NCBI GenBank assembly: GCA_019694455.1
Contig: JAIBBY010000032.1
Location: 1 to 55,054 of the forward strand
Origin: Pirellulales bacterium
GTDB taxonomy: Bacteria > Planctomycetota > Planctomycetia > Pirellulales > JAEUIK01
Reading direction: 5' to 3'
Length of the DNA: 55,054 nt
Shown: positions 1 to 8,621 of the stretch, one piece after another
Position numbering within the stretch: position 1 is the stretch's first letter
Layout of the letters: every line of letters begins with the position of its first letter
Notes under the pieces: generated by a model
What the model was told of the DNA's origin: nothing
The model's database searches: none
What the model saw: only the letters and a program-made list of their open reading frames with translations
Program-made: the position numbers and the translations under genes

Positions 1-2
1 TG

Positions 3-221
3 ACGCTCGCGGCCAAGCGTCAATCGGTGCAACAAGTCCTGGAGCTTGTGGCCGGCTCGATCATTCACTTTGACAAGGCCTGCGACGGCCCGTTGGATGT
101 TGAGGTCAACGGCCATTGCGTCGCCCACGGAGAGGCCGTCAAAGTAGGCGACAAGTTTGGCGTTCGCGTGCAATCGGTGGTGCTGCCCAGCGAGCGCTTC
201 AAGCCGATTGAACCGGCTTGA
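3..221 (+). CDS. fliN: FliN/FliM-type flagellar motor switch protein, C-terminal fragment (SpoA domain)
   Basis: The gene enters from the left edge, so only about the last 72 residues are visible, in the frame starting at base 3. They read as the SpoA/surface-presentation domain that ends FliN and FliM: a LELVAGSII stretch, then the FDK turn, a VNGHCVAHGEAVKVGDKFGVRV core and a short tail. In the family this domain dimerises in the cytoplasmic C-ring that switches flagellar rotation. The short tail directly after the domain fits FliN better than FliM. An internal GTG at base 27 is not a credible start, because the homologous sequence continues upstream of it. FliM, FliY or a type III secretion SctQ protein are alternatives that the missing N-terminus would settle. 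Confidence 0.8.
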   Translation, partial: TLAAKRQSVQQVLELVAGSIIHFDKACDGPLDVEVNGHCVAHGEAVKVGDKFGVRVQSVVLPSERFKPIEPA

Positions 222-311
222 TCGCGGCGTGCATTGTGACTGCGTGCCGGCGCCGCGCGACCACGGTACACTAGCGGAAAACGTTTCCCGCTTAATCCCG
301 CACTGTGCCGC

Positions 312-1445
312 ATGCAGGGAATTGCCGCCTTTCCCCATTCGAGCCAGCCTCGACTGGTCGATCTCCAGGAGCCCTCGGCGCCAAGCGCTAGGCAGGTGCT
401 GTGCCGCACCCTGCAACTGGGGATCTGCGGCACCGATCGCGAGATACTCGATTCGCAACAGCCACATTGCCCGCCGGGCGAACCGTTTTTGGTGCTGGGG
501 CACGAGTGTCTGGCGCGCGTCGAGTCACTCGGCGCGCTATCCCCGCAGCAGGCCATTTGTCTCTCCGATCGGTTGTCTGGCGCCGATCGCGGCATTCAGG
601 TGGGCGATCTTGTCGTGCCGGTCGTCCGCCGCGCGTTGCCGCAGTTCTCGCGCCGCCGCGTCGATATGCTCGCCGTTGGCCAATTCACCGAGCGGGGCAT
701 CTTCGACGAGCATGGCTTCTCCGTGCCGTACTGGAACGACGAGCCGCGCTACTTGATGCGCGTGCCGCCAGAACTGCGCCAGTTCGCTGTCCTCACCGAG
801 CCTGTGGCCGTGGCCGCCAAGGGAGTGAACGAAGCCTTGCTCCTGCAGCAAGCGCGGCTCGAAGACGGCATCTGGACCTCTCCTCCGCCCCGCGTGCTGG
901 TGACGGGCATGGGACCAATCGCCTTTGCCGCGGCGCTAGTCGCGCGTGCGCGCCAGTGGCCTTGCGCCATCTATGGCCGCGACTCGGAAGATTCCTCCCG
1001 CGCGCGGCTGACGCGCGATCTCGGCGCCGACTATGTCCATCAAGACCGGTTTGAATTCTCGCCCCAAACCATCGAGCGCGACGGCTACGATCTGATTCTC
1101 GAATGCACCGGCGCCGAATCGGTGGTGCTGGCCACCGCGCCCGCCTTGAGAAGTTGCGGCGTGATGGTTTGGTTGGGCAGTCGACGCAATCCGCAACCCA
1201 CGTCATGCAATCTGGGACGTCTGATCCGCGACGGGTTGATTCGCAACAATCTGTTCATCGGTTGCGTCAACGCGGCCCCGCGCGACTTCGCCGAGGCGCT
1301 AGCGCGGCTGGACGATTGGCGCCGCTGCTCGCCCCCCCTCCTCGCGCGAATGATTACCGACCGCCTCGCTCCGACCGATGCGCTCGATCACTTTACCGCC
1401 CGCCGCCGCGACTCGATCAAGACGGTGATTGAGTACCCAACATGA
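312..1445 (+). CDS. Zinc-type MDR dehydrogenase, glucose dehydrogenase-like
   Basis: This 377-residue protein is a medium-chain dehydrogenase/reductase. Near residue 39 it has GICGTDREI, the catalytic-zinc cysteine segment typical of archaeal-type glucose 1-dehydrogenase, followed by a GHE motif and a Rossmann segment (RVLVTGMGPIAFAAAL) in the second half. The family oxidises sugars or alcohols with NAD(P)+ in the cytoplasm. The stop overlaps the ATG of the next gene by four bases (ATGA), so the two are very probably translated together. I see no clear Shine-Dalgarno before the ATG at 312, but no better in-frame start exists. The neighbouring GH2-like protein and GMC oxidoreductases suggest a sugar substrate. 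Glucose itself is an inference; galactose, threonine-type substrates or a sugar alcohol are also possible. Confidence 0.75.
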   Translation: MQGIAAFPHSSQPRLVDLQEPSAPSARQVLCRTLQLGICGTDREILDSQQPHCPPGEPFLVLGHECLARVESLGALSPQQAICLSDRLSGADRGIQVGDLVVPVVRRALPQFSRRRVDMLAVGQFTERGIFDEHGFSVPYWNDEPRYLMRVPPELRQFAVLTEPVAVAAKGVNEALLLQQARLEDGIWTSPPPRVLVTGMGPIAFAAALVARARQWPCAIYGRDSEDSSRARLTRDLGADYVHQDRFEFSPQTIERDGYDLILECTGAESVVLATAPALRSCGVMVWLGSRRNPQPTSCNLGRLIRDGLIRNNLFIGCVNAAPRDFAEALARLDDWRRCSPPLLARMITDRLAPTDALDHFTARRRDSIKTVIEYPT

Positions 1446-2545
1446 CGTATCCGCACACCATTCATTTGCGCGCCCCCTGGGAACTGCGTCCGCTGATTCG
1501 CGAGAGCGAATCGATTTCGATCGGCCAACCGCTGCGCATCGAAGTCCCCGGCGAGTCGCCGCTCACGCCGATCGACCAGCAGCGCGGGCTGCGCTACTCG
1601 CGCCGCTTTAATCGTCCCACCGGCATCGACCCGCATGAGCGCGTCTGGCTCTGCTGCGACGGCGCCGATCCCAGCGCTCGCGTTTCGCTTGGCGAGCACG
1701 AGTTGGGGCATATCCTCGGCTATGCGCTGCCGTGGGAGGCCGACATCACCGCGCTATTGGCGCCGCACAACGAGCTAATCATCGAGGTGCTGCCGGCCGA
1801 CGCGCTGCGCCCCGGTCGCGAACTCCGCCCCGGCGGGTTGATCCGCGACGTGCGGCTGGAAGTACGTTCCAGCCACTGGCTGACTCAGTGTTCGCTATCG
1901 CTCCCCTATCAGGCCGGCGTCACTCGATTGCGGTTCAGCGCGCAGGTCAATGGTCCTCCCGGTTCTGGCCCGCTGCATGTCGCGCTATCGCACGACCAGC
2001 GCGAACTGGTGTATCAACCCGTTGAGGTTGGCGAACCTTTTATCCTCAGCACCGATCTTTTCGGTCTGCGTCCCTGGTCGCTTGGCGAGCCCAATCGGCT
2101 GGGTACATTCGAAGTCAAGCTGCTCTCCGCGCATGGCGCCATTTGGCGCCGCGAGTACGTAACTGCTCCCTTGGGCCTCGCTTGGGAAGGCGACCGATTG
2201 CGAGTTCTCGGCGAGGCGATCGCGCTGCCCCTCCCCGCGACGCGCTTTCCTTTAACGCCAGCCAATGATACCCAGTGTCTTGCCGCGCTGGCGGCGACCG
2301 CCCGCCGGCCGCTCGCCAGTCTGGAGATTCTGGCCGACGCCTGGTACTCGAGCTTCGACGAGCAAGGCATCGCAGTCGCGCAGATGATGCCGCGCCAGTG
2401 GGCCCCCGCTCTCTGTCCGCTGCTCGCGCATCACCCATCGATCGTCGCCTGGGTGACGCCGCCGAATGAAGTCGCCGCGCCAGCCGCTGCGGACGACTGG
2501 ACCAATCGCCCCCGCATCCCCTTCGATCAGGTGGTTGTGATCTAG
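1442..2545 (+). CDS. GH2-like beta-sandwich protein lacking the catalytic barrel
   Basis: The first ~130 residues look like the sugar-binding jelly roll of glycoside hydrolase family 2: an FNRP strand, a VWLCCDGAD segment, then a lid-like stretch ending in PWEADITALLAPHNELIIEV. A middle beta-rich part resembles the immunoglobulin-like GH2 domain. The C-terminus keeps only scraps of a GH2 TIM barrel (a DEQGIAV turn and HPSIVAWVTPPNE, recalling the HPS..W..NE acid/base motif), and the protein stops at 367 residues where GH2 enzymes run to 600-1000. There is no signal peptide. It overlaps the upstream dehydrogenase gene by four bases. It may be a degenerate or repurposed GH2 protein, such as a carbohydrate-binding protein; no enzyme activity can be claimed. 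Confidence 0.6.
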   Translation: MTYPHTIHLRAPWELRPLIRESESISIGQPLRIEVPGESPLTPIDQQRGLRYSRRFNRPTGIDPHERVWLCCDGADPSARVSLGEHELGHILGYALPWEADITALLAPHNELIIEVLPADALRPGRELRPGGLIRDVRLEVRSSHWLTQCSLSLPYQAGVTRLRFSAQVNGPPGSGPLHVALSHDQRELVYQPVEVGEPFILSTDLFGLRPWSLGEPNRLGTFEVKLLSAHGAIWRREYVTAPLGLAWEGDRLRVLGEAIALPLPATRFPLTPANDTQCLAALAATARRPLASLEILADAWYSSFDEQGIAVAQMMPRQWAPALCPLLAHHPSIVAWVTPPNEVAAPAAADDWTNRPRIPFDQVVVI

Positions 2546-2632
2546 CAACCGGCGCCGGCGATTGCACCCGAGCGCGGTCCCCCTTAGCATCACCAGTTCG
2601 CCCCACGCTTTCTCAGCCCTGTTGATCGCCGC

Positions 2633-4264
2633 ATGTCGTCGCCAGATCATTCCATCGACCGCCCACAGGACGTGAACTGGGATGTGCTAATTGTGGGAAC
2701 CGGCATGGGGGGCGCCACGCTGGGGCATGCATTGGCGCAGGCAGGTCATCGCGTGCTGTTTGTCGAAAAGGGGCGCGCCAGTCTGCCCGGCGACGAAAAT
2801 TCCATCCGCGGCGTCTTGCCCGAAGATCGCCCCGGTCTGCGCCGCTTGTCGCTCGCCGAACGCCGCGCGCTGCTCGAGCGCGGCGGCCGTTCGACCGACG
2901 ACATCGACGACCAGACCAAGCCCAAAGCCAAGCACTTCACTCCCTTTATTGGCGCGGGGTCGGGTGGCTCGTCGGCACTCTATGGCATGGCGCTCGAACG
3001 CCTCTTTGCCGCCGACTTCGCGCCGCGACAGTGTCATCCCCAGGCGGCCGACGCCAACCTGCCCGAGCGCTGGCCGATATCCTACGACGAACTGCGTCCT
3101 TGGTATCAACGCGCCGAGGCGCTCTACCGCGTGCATGGCTCGCTCGATCCACTGCGGCCGGGCGACAACACCGATTCCGACTTGTTGCCTTCGCCTCCCT
3201 TCACACCGCGCAATGCGGAACTGGCCGAGCATTTCCAATCGCAAGGACTGCACCCTTATCAATTGCATCTGGGATGCGAGCACCTGCCCGACTGCCAAAA
3301 CTGCCAAGGATTTCTTTGCCCGCGCGAGTGCAAAAACGACAGCGGCCGCATGTGTCTGACTCCGGCGCTGGCGAGCGGCGGCGCGCACCTGCTCGACGAA
3401 ACCACCGTGCTGCAATTGGTGGCCGATCGTACGCGCGTTCAGCAGGTGATTTGCCGCCGGCGCGGCGAAGAACTGCGGCTACAGGCCCGATTTGTCGTAC
3501 TCGCCGCCGGCGGATTGGTCACGCCGTCGCTGCTCTTGGCGTCGCATAGCGCCGAGTGGCCGCGCGGGCTGGCGAACGAGTCGGATCAAGTCGGTCGCAA
3601 CCTCATGCGGCACTGCATCGACCTGGTGATGGTCAAAACCAAAACCGATCAGCCGCGCGATGGGCAGGTCAAGGAGGTTGGGCTCAACGACTTCTACTGC
3701 GCCGATGGAGAAAAGGGGGGCACGCTGCAATCGTTTGGCCGCTTGCCGCCGATCTCGTACTTTCTCTACCGTCCCAATATCTGGACCTGGCTCGTTGGCT
3801 GGTGCCGGCCCCTGTTGTGCCGGCTAGGCGACGAGTTCTGCAATCGGAGGTTGGTGCTGGCCTGCATCATGGAAGATCTGCCGTACGCCGAGAACCGCGT
3901 TTGGCCGGGCGAGATCGCAGCCGATGGCCTGCAACGTCTGCGGATGCGTTATCAACTGGGCGCCGACGAGCACCGCCGACTCGCGCAATTTCGTGAGAGG
4001 ATCGACGGCGCGCTGCGCCCCTACGACATCGCGCGACTGCCGGGCGCCGAATTGAACACGGCCATCGCTCACGTCTGCGGCACCTGCCGCTTTGGCGATG
4101 ATCCCGCCGCCAGCGTGCTCGACCGCGATTGCCGCGCGCACGGTCTCGACAATCTCTACGTGGCCGACGCTTCCTGCTTCGCCTCCAGCGGCGGCATCAA
4201 TCCCAGCCTCACCATTGCCGCCAACGCGCTGCGGGTAGCGGCACACCTGCAGCACCGTCTGTAA
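2633..4264 (+). CDS. GMC-family FAD oxidoreductase with six-Cys motif (copy 1)
   Basis: This is a 543-residue glucose-methanol-choline family flavoenzyme. The FAD-binding GTGMGG turn lies at about residues 22-27 after a short N-terminal tail. The C-terminal domain has HVCGTCR with the probable catalytic His480 and GGINPSLTI with Asn523. Between them is an insert with cysteines at 215, 221, 224, 229, 233 and 241 (CX5CX2CX4CX3CX7C). Cys-rich inserts in related FAD-dependent sugar dehydrogenases bind an iron-sulfur cluster, so a metal or Fe-S site is plausible but unproven. There is no evident signal peptide. It is followed after 18 bp by a paralogue of identical length. The substrate is probably a sugar or alcohol, judged from the upstream dehydrogenase and GH2-like genes. 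Confidence 0.85.
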   Translation: MSSPDHSIDRPQDVNWDVLIVGTGMGGATLGHALAQAGHRVLFVEKGRASLPGDENSIRGVLPEDRPGLRRLSLAERRALLERGGRSTDDIDDQTKPKAKHFTPFIGAGSGGSSALYGMALERLFAADFAPRQCHPQAADANLPERWPISYDELRPWYQRAEALYRVHGSLDPLRPGDNTDSDLLPSPPFTPRNAELAEHFQSQGLHPYQLHLGCEHLPDCQNCQGFLCPRECKNDSGRMCLTPALASGGAHLLDETTVLQLVADRTRVQQVICRRRGEELRLQARFVVLAAGGLVTPSLLLASHSAEWPRGLANESDQVGRNLMRHCIDLVMVKTKTDQPRDGQVKEVGLNDFYCADGEKGGTLQSFGRLPPISYFLYRPNIWTWLVGWCRPLLCRLGDEFCNRRLVLACIMEDLPYAENRVWPGEIAADGLQRLRMRYQLGADEHRRLAQFRERIDGALRPYDIARLPGAELNTAIAHVCGTCRFGDDPAASVLDRDCRAHGLDNLYVADASCFASSGGINPSLTIAANALRVAAHLQHRL

Positions 4265-4282
4265 CTTGCCACCGAGCGCGCC

Positions 4283-5914
4283 ATGACTGTAGCAGAGCAA
4301 GTCCCCGATCCCACATCGATCGAATGGGACGCCATTGTGATTGGCGCCGGCATGGGGGGCGGCACGCTAGGTTACGCGCTGGCGCGCGCCGGCAAGCGCG
4401 TGCTGTTCGTCGAAAAAGGACAGTCGTTCGTCGACTTTGGCGCCGATCAGATTCGTGGCCTCACGCCCGAGGAGACTTGCGACCTGGCGCGACTCCCGGC
4501 GCCAGAGCGTCAGGCGGCGCTCGCCCGCGCTTGCCGCTCGTTCGATGAGGTGGCCGATGGCAGCGCTGCCAAGCCCAAAAGCTTTGTGCCGGAGATCGGC
4601 AACGGCACGGGTGGCTCGTCGGCGCTCTTTGGCATGGTGCTCGAACGATTGTTTCCGGTCGACTTCACGCCGCGCGCGCAGCACGCCGACGCCACCAGCA
4701 CGACGCTGCCCGATGCCTGGCCCATCGACTACGACGATCTGGCGCCGTGGTACACCGCGGCCGAGCGCTTGTACCGCGTGCGCGGCACGGCCGATCCCTT
4801 GCGGCCAACAGTCGAAGGCGACCATCTGCTCTCGCCCCCCCCGCTCACCACGGCCAACGCCGGCGTGTTCGACTTTTTGCGACAAGGAGGCCTGCATCCT
4901 TACCAGTTGCACTTGGCTTGCGAGCATCTGCCCGATTGCCAGACCTGCCAAGGATTTCTTTGCGATCGCCAGTGCAAGAACGACGCGGGGCAAATCTGCG
5001 TTGCGCCGGCGCTGCATAACCACGGCGCCACGTTGCTCTCGCAGTGCGCGGCGCTGCGCTTCGAGGCTGGCCCGCGCCGCGTCGACAAGTTGATCTGCCA
5101 CTGGCGCGGCGACACGCTCGCGCTCCGCGCCAAGCAGTTCATTATCTCCGCCGGCGCGCTCGCCACGCCGGCGCTGCTCTTGCGCTCGACCTCCGCCGAG
5201 TGGCCGCGCGGGCTGGCCAACGCCTCCGATCAAGTGGGTCGCAATCTCATGCGGCACTGCATCGACATGACGGTGCTGCGGCCGCGCGGCCTGCGCCAGG
5301 CGATCCGCGGCCAAACCAAAGAACTGGCGTTCAACGATCTCTATTGGCGCGACGGAAAAAAATATGGCTCGGTGCAGTCGATTGGCGGGCTGCCGCCGTT
5401 TCTGCATTACCTCGGCAAGTTGGGGCCAGAGTTGCGCTACTTCCGCTATTTGCGGCCTCTTTTGGGGCCGCTCTGGGATTGGCTGCGCGTCAAGGTGGTG
5501 GTGCTCGCCTCGATCCTCGAAGACCTCCCCTACGCCGACAATCGCGTGCTTCCGGGCGACAATTCAACCGTCGCCGGCCAGCAGCTATTTCGCCTGGAGT
5601 ATCAACTGCGCGAGCGCGAGCAACAGCGGGCGGCCTCCTTTGCCGCCGAATTGCGCGAGCTATTCAAACCCTATCGCCCCTTCACGCTCAGCGTATCGCA
5701 CGACAACAAAGTGATCGCGCATGTCTGCGGCACTTGCCGCATGGGAGACAATCCTGACGCCAGCGTGGTCGATCGCGATTGCCGGGCTCACGGCGTCGAC
5801 AATCTGTACATCGCCGATGCGTCGTTCTTCGCGTCCAGCGGCGGCATCAACCCCAGCCTCACGATCGCGGCCAATGCCTTGCGCATCGCCGCGCATCTCG
5901 TCGATCGCGGCTAG
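4283..5914 (+). CDS. GMC-family FAD oxidoreductase with six-Cys motif (copy 2)
   Basis: This tandem paralogue of the preceding gene is again exactly 543 residues, with the probable catalytic His480 and Asn523 at the same positions. The FAD turn GAGMGG sits near residues 19-25. The six-cysteine insert (C213, 219, 222, 227, 231, 239) keeps the same spacing as copy 1 although the flanking residues differ. The middle region (residues 330-430), which in GMC enzymes shapes the substrate pocket, is the most diverged part, so the two copies may act on different substrates or form a hetero-oligomer. The 18-bp gap supports cotranscription. The gene ends 10 bp before a convergent gene, with no obvious terminator in between. 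Confidence 0.85.
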   Translation: MTVAEQVPDPTSIEWDAIVIGAGMGGGTLGYALARAGKRVLFVEKGQSFVDFGADQIRGLTPEETCDLARLPAPERQAALARACRSFDEVADGSAAKPKSFVPEIGNGTGGSSALFGMVLERLFPVDFTPRAQHADATSTTLPDAWPIDYDDLAPWYTAAERLYRVRGTADPLRPTVEGDHLLSPPPLTTANAGVFDFLRQGGLHPYQLHLACEHLPDCQTCQGFLCDRQCKNDAGQICVAPALHNHGATLLSQCAALRFEAGPRRVDKLICHWRGDTLALRAKQFIISAGALATPALLLRSTSAEWPRGLANASDQVGRNLMRHCIDMTVLRPRGLRQAIRGQTKELAFNDLYWRDGKKYGSVQSIGGLPPFLHYLGKLGPELRYFRYLRPLLGPLWDWLRVKVVVLASILEDLPYADNRVLPGDNSTVAGQQLFRLEYQLREREQQRAASFAAELRELFKPYRPFTLSVSHDNKVIAHVCGTCRMGDNPDASVVDRDCRAHGVDNLYIADASFFASSGGINPSLTIAANALRIAAHLVDRG

Positions 5915-5924
5915 TTGACCTGGC

Positions 5925-6476
5925 TCAATCAAACAGCACAAAGTTCGCCCGCAGCATCCGTTTGATGCGCGCCACCTCGGGCTTGGAGTACTTTTCCGCT
6001 TGGCGCAATTCCGCTTGACGCTCGCGCGCCTGCTGCTCGCTGGCCGATTGCACCATGCGGCCCCAGCCGTTCGAATCGGTGATGAAATACCAATTCGGCA
6101 CCACTTGCCCCTGTGGCGTTCGCGCCGGCAACGACAGGTGAACGGCGCCATCGAGCATGGTGTCTTGGTAGCTCACCGTGATCGAAGGCTCGGCGTCGGC
6201 CAGTCCGCGGATGCTGGACCGCGCCCCTTCCTTGGGCACGCGAAACTCGTGGTACTTGCCCGGCTCAATCGTCTTGGCGCTCGACCACAACGACCCGCCG
6301 GTGAGGGCGACTCGATAGGTGAGTGGCCGATCCGACAGATTCCAGATTCGGCCGGTGCCGCGCGGCGTCACCAGGTTCTCCGTGCTCGAAACCTGCGCCG
6401 CGGCCGGCTGCGCCATGGCCGCCAACACAAATAGAGAAAACGCGGAAATCCGTGAACGAAGCAGACCATGTCGCAT
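5925..6476 (-). CDS. Exported protein of unknown function
   Basis: This 183-residue protein starts with a classical signal peptide (positively charged start, then ISAFSLFVLAAM, and a likely Ala-Gln-Ala cleavage region around residues 25-28). The mature part is predicted mostly beta, with a VTPRGTGRIWNLSDRPL segment suggesting a small sandwich domain at residues 35-135, and ends in a charged helical tail (about 140-175, rich in Gln, Glu and Arg). I do not recognise a family. It faces the GMC gene convergently and is probably a single gene with its own promoter in the 170-bp region upstream. Confidence 0.65.
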   Translation of the reverse strand: MRHGLLRSRISAFSLFVLAAMAQPAAAQVSSTENLVTPRGTGRIWNLSDRPLTYRVALTGGSLWSSAKTIEPGKYHEFRVPKEGARSSIRGLADAEPSITVSYQDTMLDGAVHLSLPARTPQGQVVPNWYFITDSNGWGRMVQSASEQQARERQAELRQAEKYSKPEVARIKRMLRANFVLFD

Positions 6477-6647
6477 GGCAAGGAACCTGAAAATCGAAAA
6501 GAAAGAATAGGTTGACGGCGCGGCTGACCAGGCGCCTGTTCCAGTCTAGCAGCTACGCTCGCGCGGTGCGCGCTGCCCTGCAATCGCCCCGATTCTCCGG
6601 CAAAATCAGCTATCTCGGGTGGTTGACGTCGCCGCCCGCGCTCCGCC

Positions 6648-6857
6648 TCAAGCATGGTCCAGCGCGCCCCCTTTGTGGGCAGCAATGTGGTCGGTTTTAT
6701 CGCTCTTGATCTCGTATTGCGGATCGTCGTGACTCGCGTGGTGGGTGTGCCCCTTGTAGTCAAAATCCTTGGTGTGCACTTTGATGATTGTTCCACTCAC
6801 CCGCCCCGCCTCGGAGTTCCAGGCCACGTGATCGCCGATTTTGAATTTTTTGGTCAT
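6648..6857 (-). CDS. Small TUDOR-like (DUF2945) protein
   Basis: This 69-residue protein matches the DUF2945 / hypervirulence-associated TUDOR pattern: KFKIGDHVAWNSEAG at the start, a GTIIKVHTKDF strand, PQYEIKSDKTDHIAAHK and a final GGAL. It is a compact SH3-like barrel; its function is unknown in bacteria. I chose the ATG at 6857 because a GAGAGGG sequence lies about 10 bases upstream and because residues before it in the longer reading frame look non-coding. The protein is unusually rich in His and Lys for this GC-rich genome. Confidence 0.75.
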   Translation of the reverse strand: MTKKFKIGDHVAWNSEAGRVSGTIIKVHTKDFDYKGHTHHASHDDPQYEIKSDKTDHIAAHKGGALDHA

Positions 6858-7182
6858 GGTGTGAACCCTCTCGCGATCTCCAAACAACTTTCGAGCGTCC
6901 CTGCGGCGCCCGCGCATTCCATAGGCGCCCAATCGCCACAGTGCAAATCGCGGGGCGGATGGCCCGTAAGTCATCGCTGGCGACAGAGCCAAACCGTGCG
7001 GCCTAAGTGTGCCGACCGGCCACAGTGTGCGGAATAGCACGCGCCCGACGCTTCGATCACAATGAAATTTGCGCGAACTTCGCCTAACCAGCGGCCGCTC
7101 GACTGGCTTTCTTGCAAAGGTACACAGGTTGCTAAATATGAAGCCCCCAGGCCTCCGGAAGTCAACTGCCAAGAACCCTGCG
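6858..7182. other. Intergenic region between divergent genes
   Basis: About 325 bp separate the TUDOR-like gene (leaving on the minus strand) from the response regulator (plus strand), so both promoters should lie here. No tRNA or strong hairpin was seen. If the regulator actually starts at the in-frame ATG at 7138, the gap is shorter. Confidence 0.5.
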
Positions 7183-8562
7183 ATGTGCGAGCACCATCAG
7201 ATCGACCTGCTTGTTGTGGATGACGATAGCGAATTCCGCAGCACCGTGGCTCGGCGGTTCGTGCGGCGCAACTACATGGTGCATGAGGCCGAAGACGCCA
7301 CCGCCGCGCTCGCCGCCGCCGAACGCCGCCAGTTCGATGTCGCCATCTTCGACATGGTCATGCCCGGCGTCTCGGGCATCGAACTATTGGAGCAGTTTCA
7401 AGCTCGCCATCAGGAGTGCGAGGTGATCATGCTCACCGGGCAGGCGACCGTCGAAACCGCGGTGCGAGCGATGAAGCTAGGCGCCTACGACTATCTGATG
7501 AAGCCCGTTCCGCTGTCGGAGCTGGAGATTGTCGTCGAAAAAGCGTATCAACGCCGCCAGCTTGCCAAGGAGAACGTACAACTCAAGGAGGTGATGCACC
7601 GCCAATCGCTCCAGACCGAGATGGTCGGCCAGTCGCCCGCCATGCTCGAGGTGTTCCACCTCATCGAGCGCGCCGGACCCACCGACAAGGCCATCTTGGT
7701 GCAAGGCGAAAGCGGCACCGGCAAAGAATTGGTCGCTCGGGCGCTGCATCAGTGCAGCCTGCGGGCCGACCGGCCGCTGGTGGTCATCAATTGCGCCGCC
7801 TTGCCAGAGACGCTGCTCGAAAGCGAACTGTTCGGTCACGAAAAGGGATCGTTCACCGGCGCCATCGCCGCCAAGCCGGGCTTGTTCGAACTGGCCGACG
7901 GCGGCACGTTGTTCATTGACGAGATTGGCGAGATTCCCGGATCGCTGCAGGCCAAACTCTTGCGAGTGCTGGAAGACGGCTCCATGCGGCGCGTCGGCTC
8001 GCTCAAAGAGCGCCGGGTCGATGTGCGCCTGCTCGCGGCGACGAATCGCCGCCTGGCCGACGAGGTGAATGCGGGGCGCTTTCGCGAGGATCTCTATTAC
8101 CGCATCAACGTGATGTCGCTCAACCTGCCGCCGCTGCGCGAACGAACCGGAGATGTCGGGCTCTTGGTCCGAAAGTTCCTTGGGTCGGAGTGGACCATCG
8201 ACCCCGCAGCCATGCAGGCGCTGCAGCAATGCGACTGGCCGGGAAACATTCGGCAATTGATCAACGCTATCGAGCGCGCCAAGATCATGGCCGACAATCG
8301 TGAGATCACGCTGGCCAACCTGCCCAGCGAAGTCACCGTACCCTCTCCCAAAGCGGCGGCTTATGTGGCCGGGCCCCCCAGCGACGCGCTGGCCGCCATC
8401 GAAAAAGCGCACGTCATCGAGGTGCTCAATCGCGAGCGCGGCAACAAGGCGCGCGCCGCGCGTGCGCTGGGCGTGAATCGGCGAAGTCTGTACCGCTTGC
8501 TCGAAAAATACGGCATCGACGGCAGCGCCGCGGCGGGCGCGACCCCAACGGCGCAGGCTTGA
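7183..8562 (+). CDS. Sigma54-dependent response regulator (NtrC family)
   Basis: This protein of about 459 residues has three domains. A receiver domain carries the acidic pocket D13-D15 and the phospho-acceptor Asp57 in FDMVMPG. A AAA+ sigma54-activation domain carries Walker A GESGTGKE from residue 175 and GSFTGA, a Ser variant of the GAFTGA loop that contacts sigma54. A C-terminal Fis-type helix-turn-helix follows ([20 protein letters not shown]). It would switch on RpoN-dependent promoters when phosphorylated. The ATG at 7183 gives a family-typical start directly before the receiver; an ATG at 7138 and a TTG at 7069 are alternatives. A histidine kinase gene converges on it 59 bp downstream and is the obvious partner candidate, although convergent orientation is unusual for a cognate pair. 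Confidence 0.88.
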   Translation: MCEHHQIDLLVVDDDSEFRSTVARRFVRRNYMVHEAEDATAALAAAERRQFDVAIFDMVMPGVSGIELLEQFQARHQECEVIMLTGQATVETAVRAMKLGAYDYLMKPVPLSELEIVVEKAYQRRQLAKENVQLKEVMHRQSLQTEMVGQSPAMLEVFHLIERAGPTDKAILVQGESGTGKELVARALHQCSLRADRPLVVINCAALPETLLESELFGHEKGSFTGAIAAKPGLFELADGGTLFIDEIGEIPGSLQAKLLRVLEDGSMRRVGSLKERRVDVRLLAATNRRLADEVNAGRFREDLYYRINVMSLNLPPLRERTGDVGLLVRKFLGSEWTIDPAAMQALQQCDWPGNIRQLINAIERAKIMADNREITLANLPSEVTVPSPKAAAYVAGPPSDALAAIEKAHVIEVLNRERGNKARAARALGVNRRSLYRLLEKYGIDGSAAAGATPTAQA

Positions 8563-8621
8563 TCGACCACCGCACTTCGGCAGGTGCGCGCCAACCGGCA
8601 GTCCCCCACCTGGGCGCCTAA

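Noticed and set aside
8581..8620. Bidirectional terminator between the regulator and kinase (CAGGTG ... CACCTG)
   Set aside because: The loop is over 20 bases and no U-tract follows on either strand.
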